A stretch of DNA of 64,000 nucleotides, from positions 4,526,001-4,590,000 of the forward strand of contig JAPEIS010000001.1 of NCBI GenBank assembly GCA_029531795.1, in the 5' to 3' direction. This DNA comes from Sclerotinia nivalis (Eukaryota > Ascomycota > Leotiomycetes > Helotiales > Sclerotiniaceae). Shown here one piece after another: positions 27,831-39,737 of the stretch (the first letter of the stretch is position 1; each line of letters begins with the position of its first letter). A program made the position numbers and the translations under genes. The notes below the pieces were generated by a model, which was given only the letters and a program-made list of their open reading frames with translations, did not search any database and was not told where the DNA came from.

Positions 27831-28628
27831 CTAAATGATATAAGGGCTTTCCTCCAAAATTTTCCCCTTTTCAACTGGAATATTTCGACGTGAAAATATC
27901 TGTTCCTCGTGATGCCAATGAATCTTACGGATTTCCTCTTCTATGCGTGGTCTTTCACATTCGATACCACGATGGTCAGGGGAAGAAATGAAAGCTAAGG
28001 TTTCATCCCAAACGACTGTTGGCTTGAAATGTTCACAGGGATTGTTGGAACCATATTTTCCACAATTACAGTCATGAAGGCCACCGTCTTGCCTGAATTT
28101 CTGCTCGTGAGGGACGGCATTTATCGGTCTTCGGTACACCAAATTCTGACTCTCTAGGTCCGGAGATATCCCACTACTTGCCGCTGCATTCTCAACTCGT
28201 TGGTTGTGGTCTACAAGCTCCTTGCTGAGCCGGTTGAATCTGGGTAGTATATCGAATTTCGCGGCTTGTTGACGGAGGTGCGGGCATTGCATGTATTGAG
28301 TGCGACCATGGCTATCTTTGAAGTCTGGACATATCAGGTAATCGATAGTATCTAGATCATCTTCTATGAATGGAAGTATTCCATTAAGAACTTTCCTTCT
28401 GAAAGGCACCCAATAGGTGCTTTCGACCCATCGATTTATTATACAGCAGAAAATTTCCCAAAGCAAGAAGCTGCCGACGGCCACGCAAATTTCAATGAAG
28501 GAAGGCCATCCTTCTACACAGAGCTTGATTCCCCAAAACATGTACAAAGTATAGACCCAACGTGGGTGAAAATTCATAAGGGCTTTTTGTTGAAAAACAT
28601 AATCTACTCTCCAAGAAAGATATGGCAT
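27831..28628 (-). CDS. Orphan protein with N-terminal membrane segments
   Basis: Single open frame of 265 residues from the ATG at 28628. I do not recognise the family. The N-terminus (about residues 20-70) has two hydrophobic stretches (WVYTLYMFWGIKLCV and FIEICVAVGSFLLWEIFCCII) that look like membrane helices. The remainder is soluble and charged. It contains a cysteine cluster (CNCGKYGSNNPCEHF, about 190-204) that might bind a metal and a His/Glu-rich stretch near 240. Base composition is like the other genes and no intron is needed. The nearest genes are more than 2 kb away. It could be a lineage-specific protein. Confidence 0.55.
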   Translation of the reverse strand: MPYLSWRVDYVFQQKALMNFHPRWVYTLYMFWGIKLCVEGWPSFIEICVAVGSFLLWEIFCCIINRWVESTYWVPFRRKVLNGILPFIEDDLDTIDYLICPDFKDSHGRTQYMQCPHLRQQAAKFDILPRFNRLSKELVDHNQRVENAAASSGISPDLESQNLVYRRPINAVPHEQKFRQDGGLHDCNCGKYGSNNPCEHFKPTVVWDETLAFISSPDHRGIECERPRIEEEIRKIHWHHEEQIFSRRNIPVEKGKILEESPYII

Positions 28629-30355
28629 TTTTAGTAGGAATTAATTTGAAGAAGAAACATAAACATTATACCATATTATAGAGGAAGCATGCATCGAGGA
28701 AATTGGAAGAGATATTGTGAAAGACAGCAGATCATAATTATAGTTCTCAGAAGCCTTGTGCGATCGCCTATATAACACTAAGTAACCTTGGGGCAAAAAT
28801 ACAATATTGGCAATGCCTGAATTGTAAGTTGTTATCTCTTCAAAATTCCCCGACTAATGATGTCACTATGTAGAGGCCTCTAGTGATAACCTAATTCTAG
28901 TCGTTTAAGTCGACTCCACTTTTCATTTTCGCTTTGCTACTAATGATCTGGACTCACATTAGCCCTTTGGTACCCACCTCTTGTACTACGAGCTATGACT
29001 TGACAACCGTATCAATACGTTCCTTCTACATAACAGACTCAGAAATGATATCCCACACCCCGAAAATTCTTGTCTTTGACAGACCAAAAGCATTAAGTTT
29101 ACCATCCAAGTGATCCAGCATGTAATATGCGAACAATTGTTTACCTCTCTTCTGTCCACAATCGGCATTAATTATATTCGCCCCAATGTCATGGTGTCAT
29201 ATTAACATTGATGCGCAACAAAAACATAAGTTCTCGCCACATTGAGCCACTATTCTCGCGGGAAAACGTTGTCATCGGACCGTCCTTGTCGACTTTCGAG
29301 TACTCCTCCGCGGTGACACCTACCAACCCATCTAAGTAGCTCACGTTGTATATTAATTTAGAGTTCTGGATTGCTGTTGGTCGTGACTTTTCTTCTGCTG
29401 CCGATGTTGTATCATTTTCTGCTGTTTAGGACCGTAGGCAAAGGGCGGTTAAGGTTACCTCCGCGTTCAAAATTCCGTACCCAAACCATTATCGACGGCG
29501 GAGAGTCTAAATCACCGATGACTACCTATTGATGATATTAAAAGACTAGACTCCGTCGATCCTCATAGATACCCGATGGGACTCGTTGTGGTTTAGCTTC
29601 CAATACAAAATTGAAAGGCTGCATTCTAGATCGCTATCGAGTAATACCACGATCTATTCAATCTATGGAAATCAAAGCCTAAGCCTATGCCTCACTGTAA
29701 TTGGTGAGAAAGCGAGTAATCTCAGCACACCAGCCAAGCTCGTGATCCGTGGTTAATCGTGACCCCAGTCCGCCCGTCGCCTACACTTGAACCTGTTGCG
29801 TCCTCTACCTTCCGCCGTTTTCACTTCCACTACTATTGATTGCCTTTCCTTAGCTACAATTTCCTCCAAAGTTACGTTTTAAGGAACGCAAATAGCTCCT
29901 TTGATCCAAAAATGCGGCTATTGGTTGTGGGGAGAGTCAAATTGCTCGTCCACATTGTCCGGTTGGATGTACAAGACAATCATGAGATATGCGTAGGATC
30001 ATAAATCTTAGTTGACCACTCGATTTAAAATGAATGCCAAATGATTATGTTTCGAGATATATTGTGAGTGCACCATTTCCGATTTCGATCTTTCATCTGA
30101 TGCGCGTAATATCATGCGAAACTTTCACCCGAGAGAGTTACATGAGTCTTATAAAATGGCAATTAATTGACATGGTCTGACACTGTAAGCCTGACAGTGC
30201 AAAATCATACGACGGTCATTTCACATCCCTAATGTTTGGCACATTACGCCACAGAATGTCGATGGCGTTCCTGTTTTTAAGCTGGCCACTGTTGGTTGCC
30301 TTTCCTCGTCGATATGGTCGTCCTCGAATTCAATGCATTCTATCTCTAGAACAGA
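28629..30355. other. Intergenic, no gene seen
   Basis: No open frame is longer than about 60 codons with coding character. Small inverted repeats occur (TCACTA ... GAGGCCTC ... TAGTGA near 28859-28884; CACTGT ... ACAGTG near 30182-30200) but have no assignable function. Confidence 0.4.
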
Positions 30356-30755
30356 TCAGGGCTCATTTGGCCATCTTTTGAGGTTTGATTCTAGTGGAAT
30401 AATTGTGATGAGTTTCTGACTGATTCGTTGGTTGGCGACACGAACGTTGTAACACTTATTTGCCGTCTCTACCTTATTGCCTAATCTAATTGGGCTTGGG
30501 GGTGTATGAGAGCCGGAGTGGAACTTCATAACAGAGTCTGCGAACGGATATTTTTTCAACAAAGACCATGAGTTGGAAGCTGTAGGTCATGGAATTGTTG
30601 GAAAGACGATACCAGTCGTAGCTTGGGTACAGGTGCATTTCGATGTTATTGCAGCTTTGGGTTTCTGCCGCGATGACCATCTTGGCTAATGCCTTGCACA
30701 CTTCATCATGGTTAGAGAATTTATTGGCTATGGTATCCTGCTCACGATCGTTATG
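30356..30755 (-). pseudogene. Remnant of an unknown gene with a frameshift
   Basis: Two overlapping frames join into one coherent sequence if a one-base slip is allowed in the T6 run at 30551-30556. The upstream part reads HNDREQDTIANKF ... QLMVFVEK (about 30755-30557) and the downstream part YPFADSVMKFHSGSH ... KRWPNEP to the stop at 30356. Amino-acid composition is gene-like on both sides of the slip. A possible earlier exon (VWKPPSRVTYAHHF) lies near 30800-30850 but is separated by stops. I do not recognise the family. It could also be a live gene with a sequencing slip in the homopolymer. Confidence 0.4.
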
Positions 30756-31166
30756 CTAGTCGACTAGATGAGATTGATGTAATAGAAGTTTGTGGTCTTG
30801 ACAAAGTGGTGAGCATAGGTAACTCGAGACGGTGGTTTCCAAACAGCGAGGTTCGTTTGAGAGGAGCTGACAAACTGAGAGTGGATTGAGAAAGGAAGCA
30901 AAATCTAAACCTCCAATATTGCCAGCGATTTGAGATCTTGAATCTTTTTTGCAAAACGAAAGTAATGTCGAGTTCTTTCGGTTTCGCTAGGCAATCACAC
31001 CCCAGCTACTCACACCCTCCGCCACGTGAAGGCATAACTCGTTTGGAAAGCAGACGTCACGGCCAGGCAGACGCCAACCTATGTAATACAGTGCCTTGGC
31101 CACTGCCGTTTTTTCACGGTGTTCAGGTTCACCACCTTTTTATACAGGTAGGTCCTGTTCATGCGC
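30756..31166. other. Possible remnant and spacer
   Basis: Contains the possible upstream exon mentioned for the remnant at 30356-30755. A plus-strand frame covering 30938-31327 overlaps the membrane-protein gene on the other strand and is treated as its shadow. Confidence 0.3.
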
Positions 31167-31710
31167 TTAATTCTGTGGGTGAGTTTGTCTTTGAAGTAAA
31201 AGAACGGGACGTCGTGGTTCGGAAATTGGCAATGATTCATCGCCGCGGGAGGAAGAGTTTCGACGGTAGGGGGGACCGTGTTGGGGAGGGGGATAGGGAC
31301 GTCGGAGGGTTCTATCCTTCATTTTGATTTGGGTTACCGGCTGGACTCTCTTGCGCTTCCGTTCCTCAACTTCCTCCATGACGTCGCAAACATCGATGAA
31401 AAAATCCACCGAAGTCAAAATCAGAGCAACGAAGGCGAGCACGAAGGACGCCCAGGCCGCTCCAGAAACGCTTTTCCCATCTCTGATCGTATCTTCCCGT
31501 TCGTCGAGAAAATAAATGATGCCCAAAAGGTCCATCAAAAGGCCGGCAAAGGAGCAAACAAGTCTAAAAAATGGGTTTTTGGCCCATTCTGTCCACCTAC
31601 CACCCCACTGCAATTTCGGCGGTTCAAGCAAAATTCCGGTGGCAAACTTGTGAAATTGATACTAGGAACTTGGGTACATGGAAATCTATCAAACTTACTC
31701 GTACAATCAT
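31167..31710 (-). CDS. Small two-helix membrane protein (hypothetical)
   Basis: The long frame has no ATG at its 5' end, but a GT-AG intron solves this. Exon 1 is 31710-31699 (MIVR), the intron 31698-31647 has a GTAAGT donor, and exon 2 runs 31646-31167 (FATGILLEPPKLQW ...), giving 163 residues. Two hydrophobic helices are visible (FFRLVCSFAGLLMDLLGIIYF and AAWASFVLAFVALILTSVDFF), separated by an acidic loop (LDEREDTIRDG). A basic C-terminal tail follows (EERKRKR) that would face the cytoplasm, then a Pro/Arg-rich end. I do not know the family. The first exon is only 12 nt, so the start is moderately certain. Confidence 0.6.
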
Positions 31711-33994
31711 AACCTTAGTGGAGAAATTCTCCCACGATGATTCAATGATTGCATTGGTAAAATTTAAGATTGCGCATGCGCAAAAAAACTACCCATTTGC
31801 TACGACGGAAACGATGTACCAGGCTTTCTTCATTGGGTCCATCTTCAACAATTGGTATGTAAACGTATTTTGTTAATAGGCTTTCGGATTCCAATGTTCA
31901 GGTTCAAATCGTGCATTCAGATTCAACATCTGTCGTTGTTCCTCGCCATCCACCTTTGCTCCTTCCTTCTTCCATAAACAGCAAACACAAATTCATTATC
32001 ACCTCCTTCCTTGTCACTCTAAATCGCCATAACCTCTAAGCCCTCAATCCTCAATCCTCAAGTTCATTAGCCATCCTCTACCATCATACGTTGGCTCAGA
32101 CATCTATTCTTTGTTGTGTTAAAAGGCTTCGAGCGGTGTTCCGATTTGAAGCAGGGAAATGCAGTCTATCCAAAAGTCTGGACTGGTAGACCAGATATGA
32201 AAGCTTTCAATTTTCGAAAGTGTTTTATGTATTTGAATATTCCATGACATAAACCAGTTGAGAAGTTCAGAATCATTCATTATCGGACGGGCGTGCGGAC
32301 TTTTGGAACCATAAGGACATCGCAATGAAACAGAACCATGTCATCGACCAGAAATCTTTACTATGCAATTAAACCATATCAAAAAATACTGATACGTCTT
32401 TACGATGAAGACAGTGTGTCAAATGCTCTGCATTGACGTACGACCTTCTCAAAGCAGATAATTTGCATCGAAAATTCGAAGACTTGGGAGTGTGCTCAAT
32501 AGCCGATGAAGGGAATTTGATCGATGGATACGAGGCTCTTTTCATGCTTGGGGTGTTAATAATCTCACCGAGATAACAAAGCATAATGACATCGATCTTC
32601 CGATCACTAAAACTCCTTTTGGGCTCTTCGCTTACCTCAGGGGAATGAATCCGACTCGATACAATTTTGCTATTTCTGGGTAGATGCAATTTGCACTCGA
32701 TAGCAAAAGAGTGAGTAAGTTTTGGAAATGCAATATATGAAAGAGCCACAAGGGCCGCTGGTTGATTAAGGAATGATCAAGCACATACATGCTGATTGCT
32801 GCTTCTTTACTCTGTACTGCCCTTTATGGAGATGTCCTACCTTAAACTGCCGCAGTGGATTCTGGGACACGAAACTGTGGGGATGATAGGATTCTCAGGC
32901 AAGGCGATGCTGTTGAGTGAATGGCTGATTGCTACGAAAGACAACTTCTTCATCCCGAATGACTACCGGATGCATTTAGAGACCGTTTTATAGGATGTCA
33001 CGTGGATTTTGCCAATGAAGATTAATCTCGCACCACTCACAAAGTTCAAAAGTTGTGCTGCAGATAATGCTGACACATTTGAGACAATCGACGCAAATTC
33101 TTTCGCGAGTGATAGATTGTCATCTTGTTGCACATTATTTAGAACAGAAAAATGGCGATCAAAGCACGAACTGATTCATTGGCCTGTCCCACCTGAAGAC
33201 GAGCACTTTTATAATGCTGCTATTGTTTTTAAATATTAAGTATACTGTTTGTGGTAAAATTGAAGCCGAGTTTTATTTTAGGAAAAGCTGTATTCGGGGG
33301 AGCAAAATGCTAGCCCTGGCTAGAAGACAGGATAATCTGGTGCCTGAAATATGATCTCTACGAGGAGGGTCTTGTTGTACACTTAAATTTTGCTGGTGAA
33401 TGCTAGCAAAAGACAAGCATGTTTGGAAAAGTATAATCATGGAAGGAACAAAGCCTACGATATTGGCGGTTTATGGCCACTAATATCAAGTGTTGCATTA
33501 CACACAACCGATTACCTTATTTAGCCATAGTAAGCTTTCCGTCCCAGCTCGTCAATAGTCGATTTGCAATGAGGAAACAGGGACTCGGTACTACTTTAAG
33601 ACTTCAAAGTAACCTGAAAGAAAGTAACTACTTCCCAACCAAGTCAAGTGCTTACTCGGCAAAAACATAATTATCATCAGCATGGTCGATCTCGCATCTG
33701 CCGCAATATCTAATGTTTCATTTTCGGCAACAGATGAAAATGTCATCGAAATATTGGTTATTTCAATGAATGCTTAGTTAACGCAGGTACCGTGTCGCAC
33801 AAGCGCGCATGGTGTGTGTAAGCATTATACATCCCGTTTATGCAAGATGCCCATCTGGGAATGTTTTTTTTGATGAGGGGTCACAGGAGGTACCACCCAC
33901 CCAAAATATCTTTCTTGATTTTACTTCCCCTCTTGATCATACGTTGACAACGTGGTTCTCTGAAATCAATCATCTAACTTGAATATCAAAAATA
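31711..33994. other. Intergenic with a possible decayed frame
   Basis: No intact gene is seen. One plus-strand frame, 32796-33239, is open apart from a single TAG at 32991-32993, and a signal-peptide-like peptide (MLIAASLLCTALYG) is encoded in another frame at about 32789. This could be a small decayed gene, but I recognise no family. The 3' half of the spacer should contain the promoter of the methyltransferase gene at 33995. Confidence 0.35.
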
Positions 33995-35597
33995 ATGGAA
34001 AACTCAATTCTTTCTCATCTTTCATCGTTCACTCGTTCCTATATTCTCAAGATACTCTCGAAGATCGAATATGGACGATTGGATATTACGATGAAAGATC
34101 GTGGTGAGGCGGAACCACAAGTCTTTGGTAACACATCTTTGAAAGACTCATCTGAACCTGTTTGCTCGATTATTGTTAATAGTCCGAATGTTTGGACTCG
34201 AATGTCAATTAATGTCGATTTGGTGAGCTTTAAAGATCATTTGACTTTGTCGACAACACTGACTAAATGATGCAGGGGTTTTCCGAAGCTTATATGCTGG
34301 GAGAATTGGAATGCGATGATCTGGTAGCTCTTGTCTCCGTACGTTCTCCGTACTTTCATCCTGATAAGTCTTAAACTTCCAGATGCTGATGACGTCGAAC
34401 GATCAGATATACATTCAAAATTACGCTCTCTTCGGAACCGGTAACATTTTCCTGCAAATAATTCCCCGTCTTCAAAAAAATCTCTTCAAGCCCTCGAATG
34501 ACAGTAAACGCGCTCTCCAAAATGCTTCATCCCACTACGATACCTCGAACGCACTCTTCTCTTCTTTTCTATCAGCAGACATGAGTTACTCATCCGCCAT
34601 ATGGGATACCACAGGCAAAGAAGACACTCTCGAAGAAGCACAGAGAAGAAAAGTGCATAATATTATTGATAAAGCATGTATTAAGCCAGAACATCACATC
34701 CTCGATATTGGAGGCGGATGGGCATTTCTGGCTATTGAAGCTGTGAAGAAAACCGGTTGTAGAGCTACGGTCACAACACTCTCAGTCGAGCAAAAGACTC
34801 TAGGTGAGAAGAGGATTGAGGATGCGGGGTTGAAAGATCGAATCGAGATATTGCTTTGCGATTATAGGAAGACCCCTAAGCCCAGTCCAGCAGGATTTGA
34901 TAGAGTCATCAGTGTCGAGATGTTGGAGCATGTTGGGAAGGAGTATATGGAAATCTATTTCAGGGAGATTAGCGAGTTGTTGAACCCAGAGCATGGAATA
35001 ATGGTGATTCAGGGGATTACCGTCAACAATCAGGTGAGTTCTCTGTCCTGTTTCCCTAAGATCAAAGCAGTCTGACAAATATTTCATAATCTTCCAATGC
35101 TCGAAGGATTTTATTTCACCACTGTGCAAACCACTGACAATTTCATAGCGTTTTCACAAAACTCGATCCAAGGTCGACACATTTATTGATCGCTATATCT
35201 TTCCAGGAGGATATCTGCCATCTGTAAGAGAGCTCACTGAACGTCTCGATACAGGATCTGCAGGCTCTCTAGAGCTTGAAAGTGTACAGAGTATAGGCCC
35301 TCATTATGCGCGGACTTTGCGTCTCTGGAGAGAGAATTTTCTCGCCAACTGGGAAACGACGAAGTCGCTGTATGTAAAAGAAAGAGGAAATATGACGGCC
35401 TTGGATCTCGAAGCTTTTCGAAGAAGATGGATTGTAAGTAGTTGCAAAAATGTTCCGTTCGATTGTCGTTATTGATTTCGTGTTAGTATTACTTCAGTTA
35501 CTGTGAGGCGGGGTTCCGAGCGGGTATTCTAGGAAACTACATAATAACAGCAAGAAGACCACAAGTCTTGTCTCTGAGTGGAATGGTGCCACTTTGA
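33995..35597 (+). CDS. Cyclopropane-fatty-acyl-phospholipid synthase-like methyltransferase
   Basis: SAM-dependent methyltransferase of the CFA/mycolic-acid synthase family, expected to act on unsaturated acyl chains of membrane lipids. Five exons: 33995-34222, 34276-34338, 34383-35033, 35149-35433 and 35487-35597; 445 residues, a normal length. The N-terminal region (DLGFSEAYMLGE, about 75-86) is the family's conserved leader. HYDTSN (148-153) and MSYSSAIW follow. The SAM-binding motif is at about 204-210 (LDIGGGWA). SVEMLEHVG (about 275) and YIFPGGYLPS precede the C-terminal domain (GPHYARTLRLWRENF). The SAM loop usually reads G-C/S-G-W-G; here it is GGGWA, so activity is not certain. It shares the block with a GST and a hydroxyacid dehydrogenase. 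Confidence 0.9.
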
Positions 35598-36132
35598 TAA
35601 ATATCATGAACCTGGAGGACGAGCTAGAAGGATACACTGGTCGATTGTGGAACACTGGGTCACAAGCTAAATGCGGGGTCGGATCTTCGACAGTGATTTT
35701 GATCATATGGATCAATTCATTTCCATAATAATCAGTCATGCAAACTGTGGCCTTACTCCTCGCGCCCACAAAATCGCCATTGATGAAGTCAACGTGAATG
35801 AAATCATGTGCCCGCCCGATAATGGTCGCTGACAAACGATATGATATTTCAGAAAGTTTGACAGGCTAAAATAACTGCTCATGCCCTCACTTGACCCATT
35901 AGCTTTAACTCCCCTTCCATTGTTTGCATGACATCGGACAAACAATATGCATGGCACCAAATTGGGTGGCTGTGATAGATGTATTCGACAAATGTTAGAA
36001 GGATTACAATGAGCATCTAATGTACTAACATCCATGCCGTATTAGATTTGACATAACGATACATCATTACCAAAAGAAATACTCGCTGCTCTTACATTAA
36101 AAACCCGGAAAAACACTACGCATTTTCCCCTT
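35598..36132. other. Convergent intergenic spacer
   Basis: Lies between the 3' ends of the plus-strand methyltransferase and the minus-strand GST, so it holds both terminators. Open frames on the minus strand here are shadows or chance. Confidence 0.5.
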
Positions 36133-36899
36133 TCACACCTTCACGAAATCATACCCATTACCCTTTTCCATCGCCCTCTTCCAAGCGTCTCTCTTTTGTA
36201 TCCTATTCCTCCACTGCAAAATCTTCGGGTACTTCTGAAAGTCTACATACTTCTTCGCGACCAAAAAGTCCACAGGCCAACTCAACATCACATCTGGCCT
36301 TCCCAGATTCTTCCCATTGAACCATTCATCTGTCAATTCTTTCTCCAGGTATTCAAACTGTGTTGCATATTCCGGCCCCGTGAAACTCTTATGTATGTTT
36401 GATTTGACACCGCCCATTAATATCGATAATGGCCACGGAGATTTCTCTGCCACAATATCAAATATCAATTCAATCATTGAAATGGTTCCAACAGTCGATC
36501 CGGCAAACGAACTGAGACTCTCATCGCGGACCTTATCTTGCGCCGCAAAGCTTCCCTCTTTGTCGTATGTATCAATCAGGTATCCGAGGATTGCACTAGT
36601 TTCCGCAATGGGCGTGTTGTCGGATGTTACAAGGACGGGGGCTTTTCCCATAAAATGCACATTTTTGAGCTCGGGTGGCGCGCGACCTTCAATGCGTTTA
36701 TGGCATACGAGGTTGTATTCGATTCCTAGCTCTTCGAGGAACCAGAGAACTCGTTGAGATTGGGAATTCTGTACGAGGGGTGGTGTCAGTATATGTGGGT
36801 GCGGCGGGGTGATCCAAGAGTTGGATCCGACGGTATGGTCGCCCCACTTACGTCGAGGTGGTGGAAGGTCGGAAGTCCAGGCTTATTCGTAGATTCCAT
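36133..36899 (-). CDS. Glutathione S-transferase
   Basis: Cytosolic GST expected to conjugate glutathione to electrophiles or reduce peroxides. Two exons: 36899-36852 (MESTNKPGLPTFHHLD) and 36768-36133, with an 83-nt GT-AG intron; 227 residues, typical. The N-terminal thioredoxin-like domain has SQRVLWFLEELGIEY (about 18-32) and the glutathione-binding segment APVLVTSDNTPIAETSAIL (cis-Pro and ETSAI). The C-terminal helical domain contains NGKNLGRPDVMLSWPVDF and ends in GYDFVKV. The composition suggests the fungal GTT1-like branch, but the class is not assigned from sequence alone. The intron directly before the first helix-forming segment is common in fungal GSTs. Confidence 0.92.
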
Positions 36900-37593
36900 G
36901 GTTGATGTGGTGCGAGATCTTTATACGCAGTGAATGAGAAGGTGATTTAGTAGAGGCGGATGAAATATTACGATATAAGTATTTCGTAGTCTTCCCCGAA
37001 AGGTTCCGGAGCCGAATCTATGATTATGCTGAGTAAGCAAGCACTACATGGCCAGATCAGAGATTTTATATATATAGGATATACACAGATATTATCCACT
37101 CCATTGATAACCTAAATAACGAAGCCGATAAGGTTCCATTGCTTCTCTAACCTTGACACTGAGGCATCGATTTCTTTCGCTCTTTTGACGACGTCGTGCT
37201 CCATTCCAACCAATGTTATCTATACCTTTGCATCAAGATGTGTATCTGAAGTGTGGCAGCAACAATAAAATACGAGAAATTTTGATTGCTTCAGAGCTCC
37301 GCCATAACAATGATTGGCTTTGAGAAAGAAAAGGGTGGGTGGATACACAAAGCCGGGCAGGTGTGTAATAGCATGGATAGTCGCATATGCAGTGAATATG
37401 CAGTGACAAGGTTCGATTATCATCGTTTATAGCTATAGGCTTCATTTTAAGCCACCATGAGCCCCCTCAAGTTGTTGGGAACTTTGATCATTCCACTTCT
37501 CTGTTTTGTGCGACTATTTGATTATCCTTCTTCATCAAGCTTACCCTAAGTTTCGTTGAATTCAACATCACTTTGTGTTTTTATCACAGAATT
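36900..37593. other. Divergent promoter region between GST and hydroxyacid dehydrogenase
   Basis: About 690 bases separate the two start codons, which face away from each other, so both promoters must lie here. It is AT-rich with no identifiable factor site. No gene is seen. Confidence 0.5.
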
Positions 37594-38871
37594 ATGGCTA
37601 CGATCAAAGACAAGCCAATTGTTTTGCACATTGGAGATCCTGTAAAATGGAACCTCGATTTGTATGCTCAATTTGCGAAGGACTTCACAATCATACGACC
37701 TTCGACAGAAGAGCGTCAACGAGATGAATTTATTAAAGCCCTGAAAGAGAACAGATGGGGTAACTTTTCCGCCATTTTCAGACCATTTTGGAATACTGGT
37801 GGTGAAATGGGAAGATGGGATGCGGAGCTTATTCCCTTAATACCGGAATCGTGCCAGATATTTGCATCTGCTGGGGCAGGGTTCGATTGGGCTGATGTGG
37901 ATCTTCTGGCCGAGCGAGGTATGAAGGCCTGTATGAGAAATGGTAGTATTTTGTTGCTGATTTGTGTTCTGGATAGGCATCGTATATTGTAACAGGTATT
38001 GACTGACTTTTGGACTTCCATGTGCACAAGACTGATGTAATTATAGTGCTATAGCTGCCGCCGAATCCGTCGCGGATTTTGCTATCTTCCTTATTCTAGC
38101 TACATTTAGAAACCTGACATGGTGGGATCTTCACCTTCCTCTGTGTTCACATGTTAAACACACTAATATCAGCCAGGTGCACACAAGCTGCTCGTTCGGG
38201 GGCAGCATCATTCCAAGACTGCCACACCAACGCCGCAATTATGTCTCATAATCCTCGTGGTCATACGCTTGGTATTGTTGGCCTCGGGAACATTGGTTAC
38301 AACATCGCCCGTAAAGCTTACCTGGCATTCGGGATGAAAATCCTTTACTATGATATTGTACGAAAACCTCCCTTCCAAGAAGCAGACATCGGAGCACAAT
38401 TCTTTACCAATATAGATGAGATGTTGGCACTTAGCGATTGTGTAGTTCTCGCTACGCCTGCTTCTCCCCATGGGAGAAAATTTCTAGATCGTCAGAGATT
38501 GAGTAAATTCAAAGAAAAGAGTCGATTTGTGAATATTGCGAGAGGGGTCTTGGTGGATGAAGAAGCACTGGCCGATGCTGTGCAGTCGGGAAAGTTGGTG
38601 GGTGTGGGATTGGATGTTCATGAGCATGAACCTAGAGTAAATGATAGGTTAAAGGCTTCAAGGAATGTTACACTTACTAGCCATAATGCTGGCGGAACAC
38701 TTGAAACGTATGTTCTTTTTGCTGAAAACAGCTAAGACACGCTGACAATTTCTCAGGCATATTGGATTCGAGGAGTTATCGATGAAGAATATCGACGCGG
38801 TTCTAAAGGGGAAGGCACCATTGACACCAGTTAATAAGCATTTATTGAGGAAGGCGAAGCATAATTTGTGA
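37594..38871 (+). CDS. D-isomer-specific 2-hydroxyacid dehydrogenase (glyoxylate reductase-like)
   Basis: NAD(P)H-dependent reductase of 2-oxoacids such as glyoxylate or hydroxypyruvate. Five exons: 37594-37918, 37977-37995 (only 19 nt), 38047-38121, 38177-38707 and 38757-38871; 354 residues. All joins keep frame and have GT-AG introns; CTAAT and CTGAC branch-like sequences sit before two acceptors. Features: a substrate-domain start (ASAGAGFDWADVD), the ESVADFAI helix, a Rossmann dinucleotide loop GLGNIG (175-180), catalytic Arg262 in NIARG, Glu289 in HEHEP and His309 in SHNAGG. The first coding ATG is at 37594; an upstream in-frame codon cluster is probably leader. It is divergent from the GST gene. 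Confidence 0.93.
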
Positions 38872-39737
38872 GATTGCATCAGTGGGCAATATACGAGCAT
38901 GATCTTTCTAGACGTTGAATCATTATCGTAGCTTTCAATATTTGAGACCATATTAAAAAACCAAATTATCTTTCAGCTGTGATGACTATTTACAATCCTG
39001 AATCTCAAACCCAAGTTCATCAATGAGTTAGTGTCCAAAGCTCAACTGGTAAGTGGGCCATGGCTGATCAATATAAGAACTTTATGCGTACAGAAGGAAC
39101 AGAATACTAATACATTATACCAGACTGCCTGGAAATATCACTTGAATAAGCAAACCTCTGGTGGCAGGCAAGAACGAGTGTTCATCATTATCCTTCACGT
39201 TACTGCATTCACATGAGCTTTTCTCATTCGTATAAGTGCTATGGCTCTCTATTGACATGATGCCTTGTCAACCCCAGTGATTGAGAAGAGGGGTCTCTGT
39301 TTTTCTCACATGCGTTTGAAAAATTTAGGTTACTCGTCCCAGATCAGACGAGTTATCATTAAATGGAATGTAAGTTGTTCAACGTGCTGCCGTATATCTG
39401 AGGAAAGGAAAATTTCACCCGCAGATATCTAGTTGCTAGTTGATTAAATGATGGTTCCCCGCACCTAATGGAGGGAGGTTAAGTGCTTAAGTCTCAGATC
39501 ATGGAAACTTCCTGATACCTCGCATCATAGGCAAATTTTCACGTATTCTAGCACACGAATCATAGAGGACATTCATTATGAGCTACAAAAGTGCTCAACT
39601 CCCGGCAGTTGTTTAAAGATGTTGTTTGCTAATACAATCTAGAATCTATTTGTCAGAGAACTTCTGCCTCCTAAGGAAGCATAATTTTTCTCTTCAACAA
39701 ATACGAAAACAAGGCTTGGTCCGATGTGACAATCTTT
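38872..39737. other. Convergent intergenic spacer
   Basis: Between the 3' ends of the dehydrogenase and the F-box-like gene. No gene is supported; a 61-codon frame near 39031 has no features. Confidence 0.5.

Noticed and set aside
31278..31712. 144-codon plus-strand frame
   Set aside because: It lies opposite the two-helix membrane protein on the minus strand, which has better composition and a matching intron.
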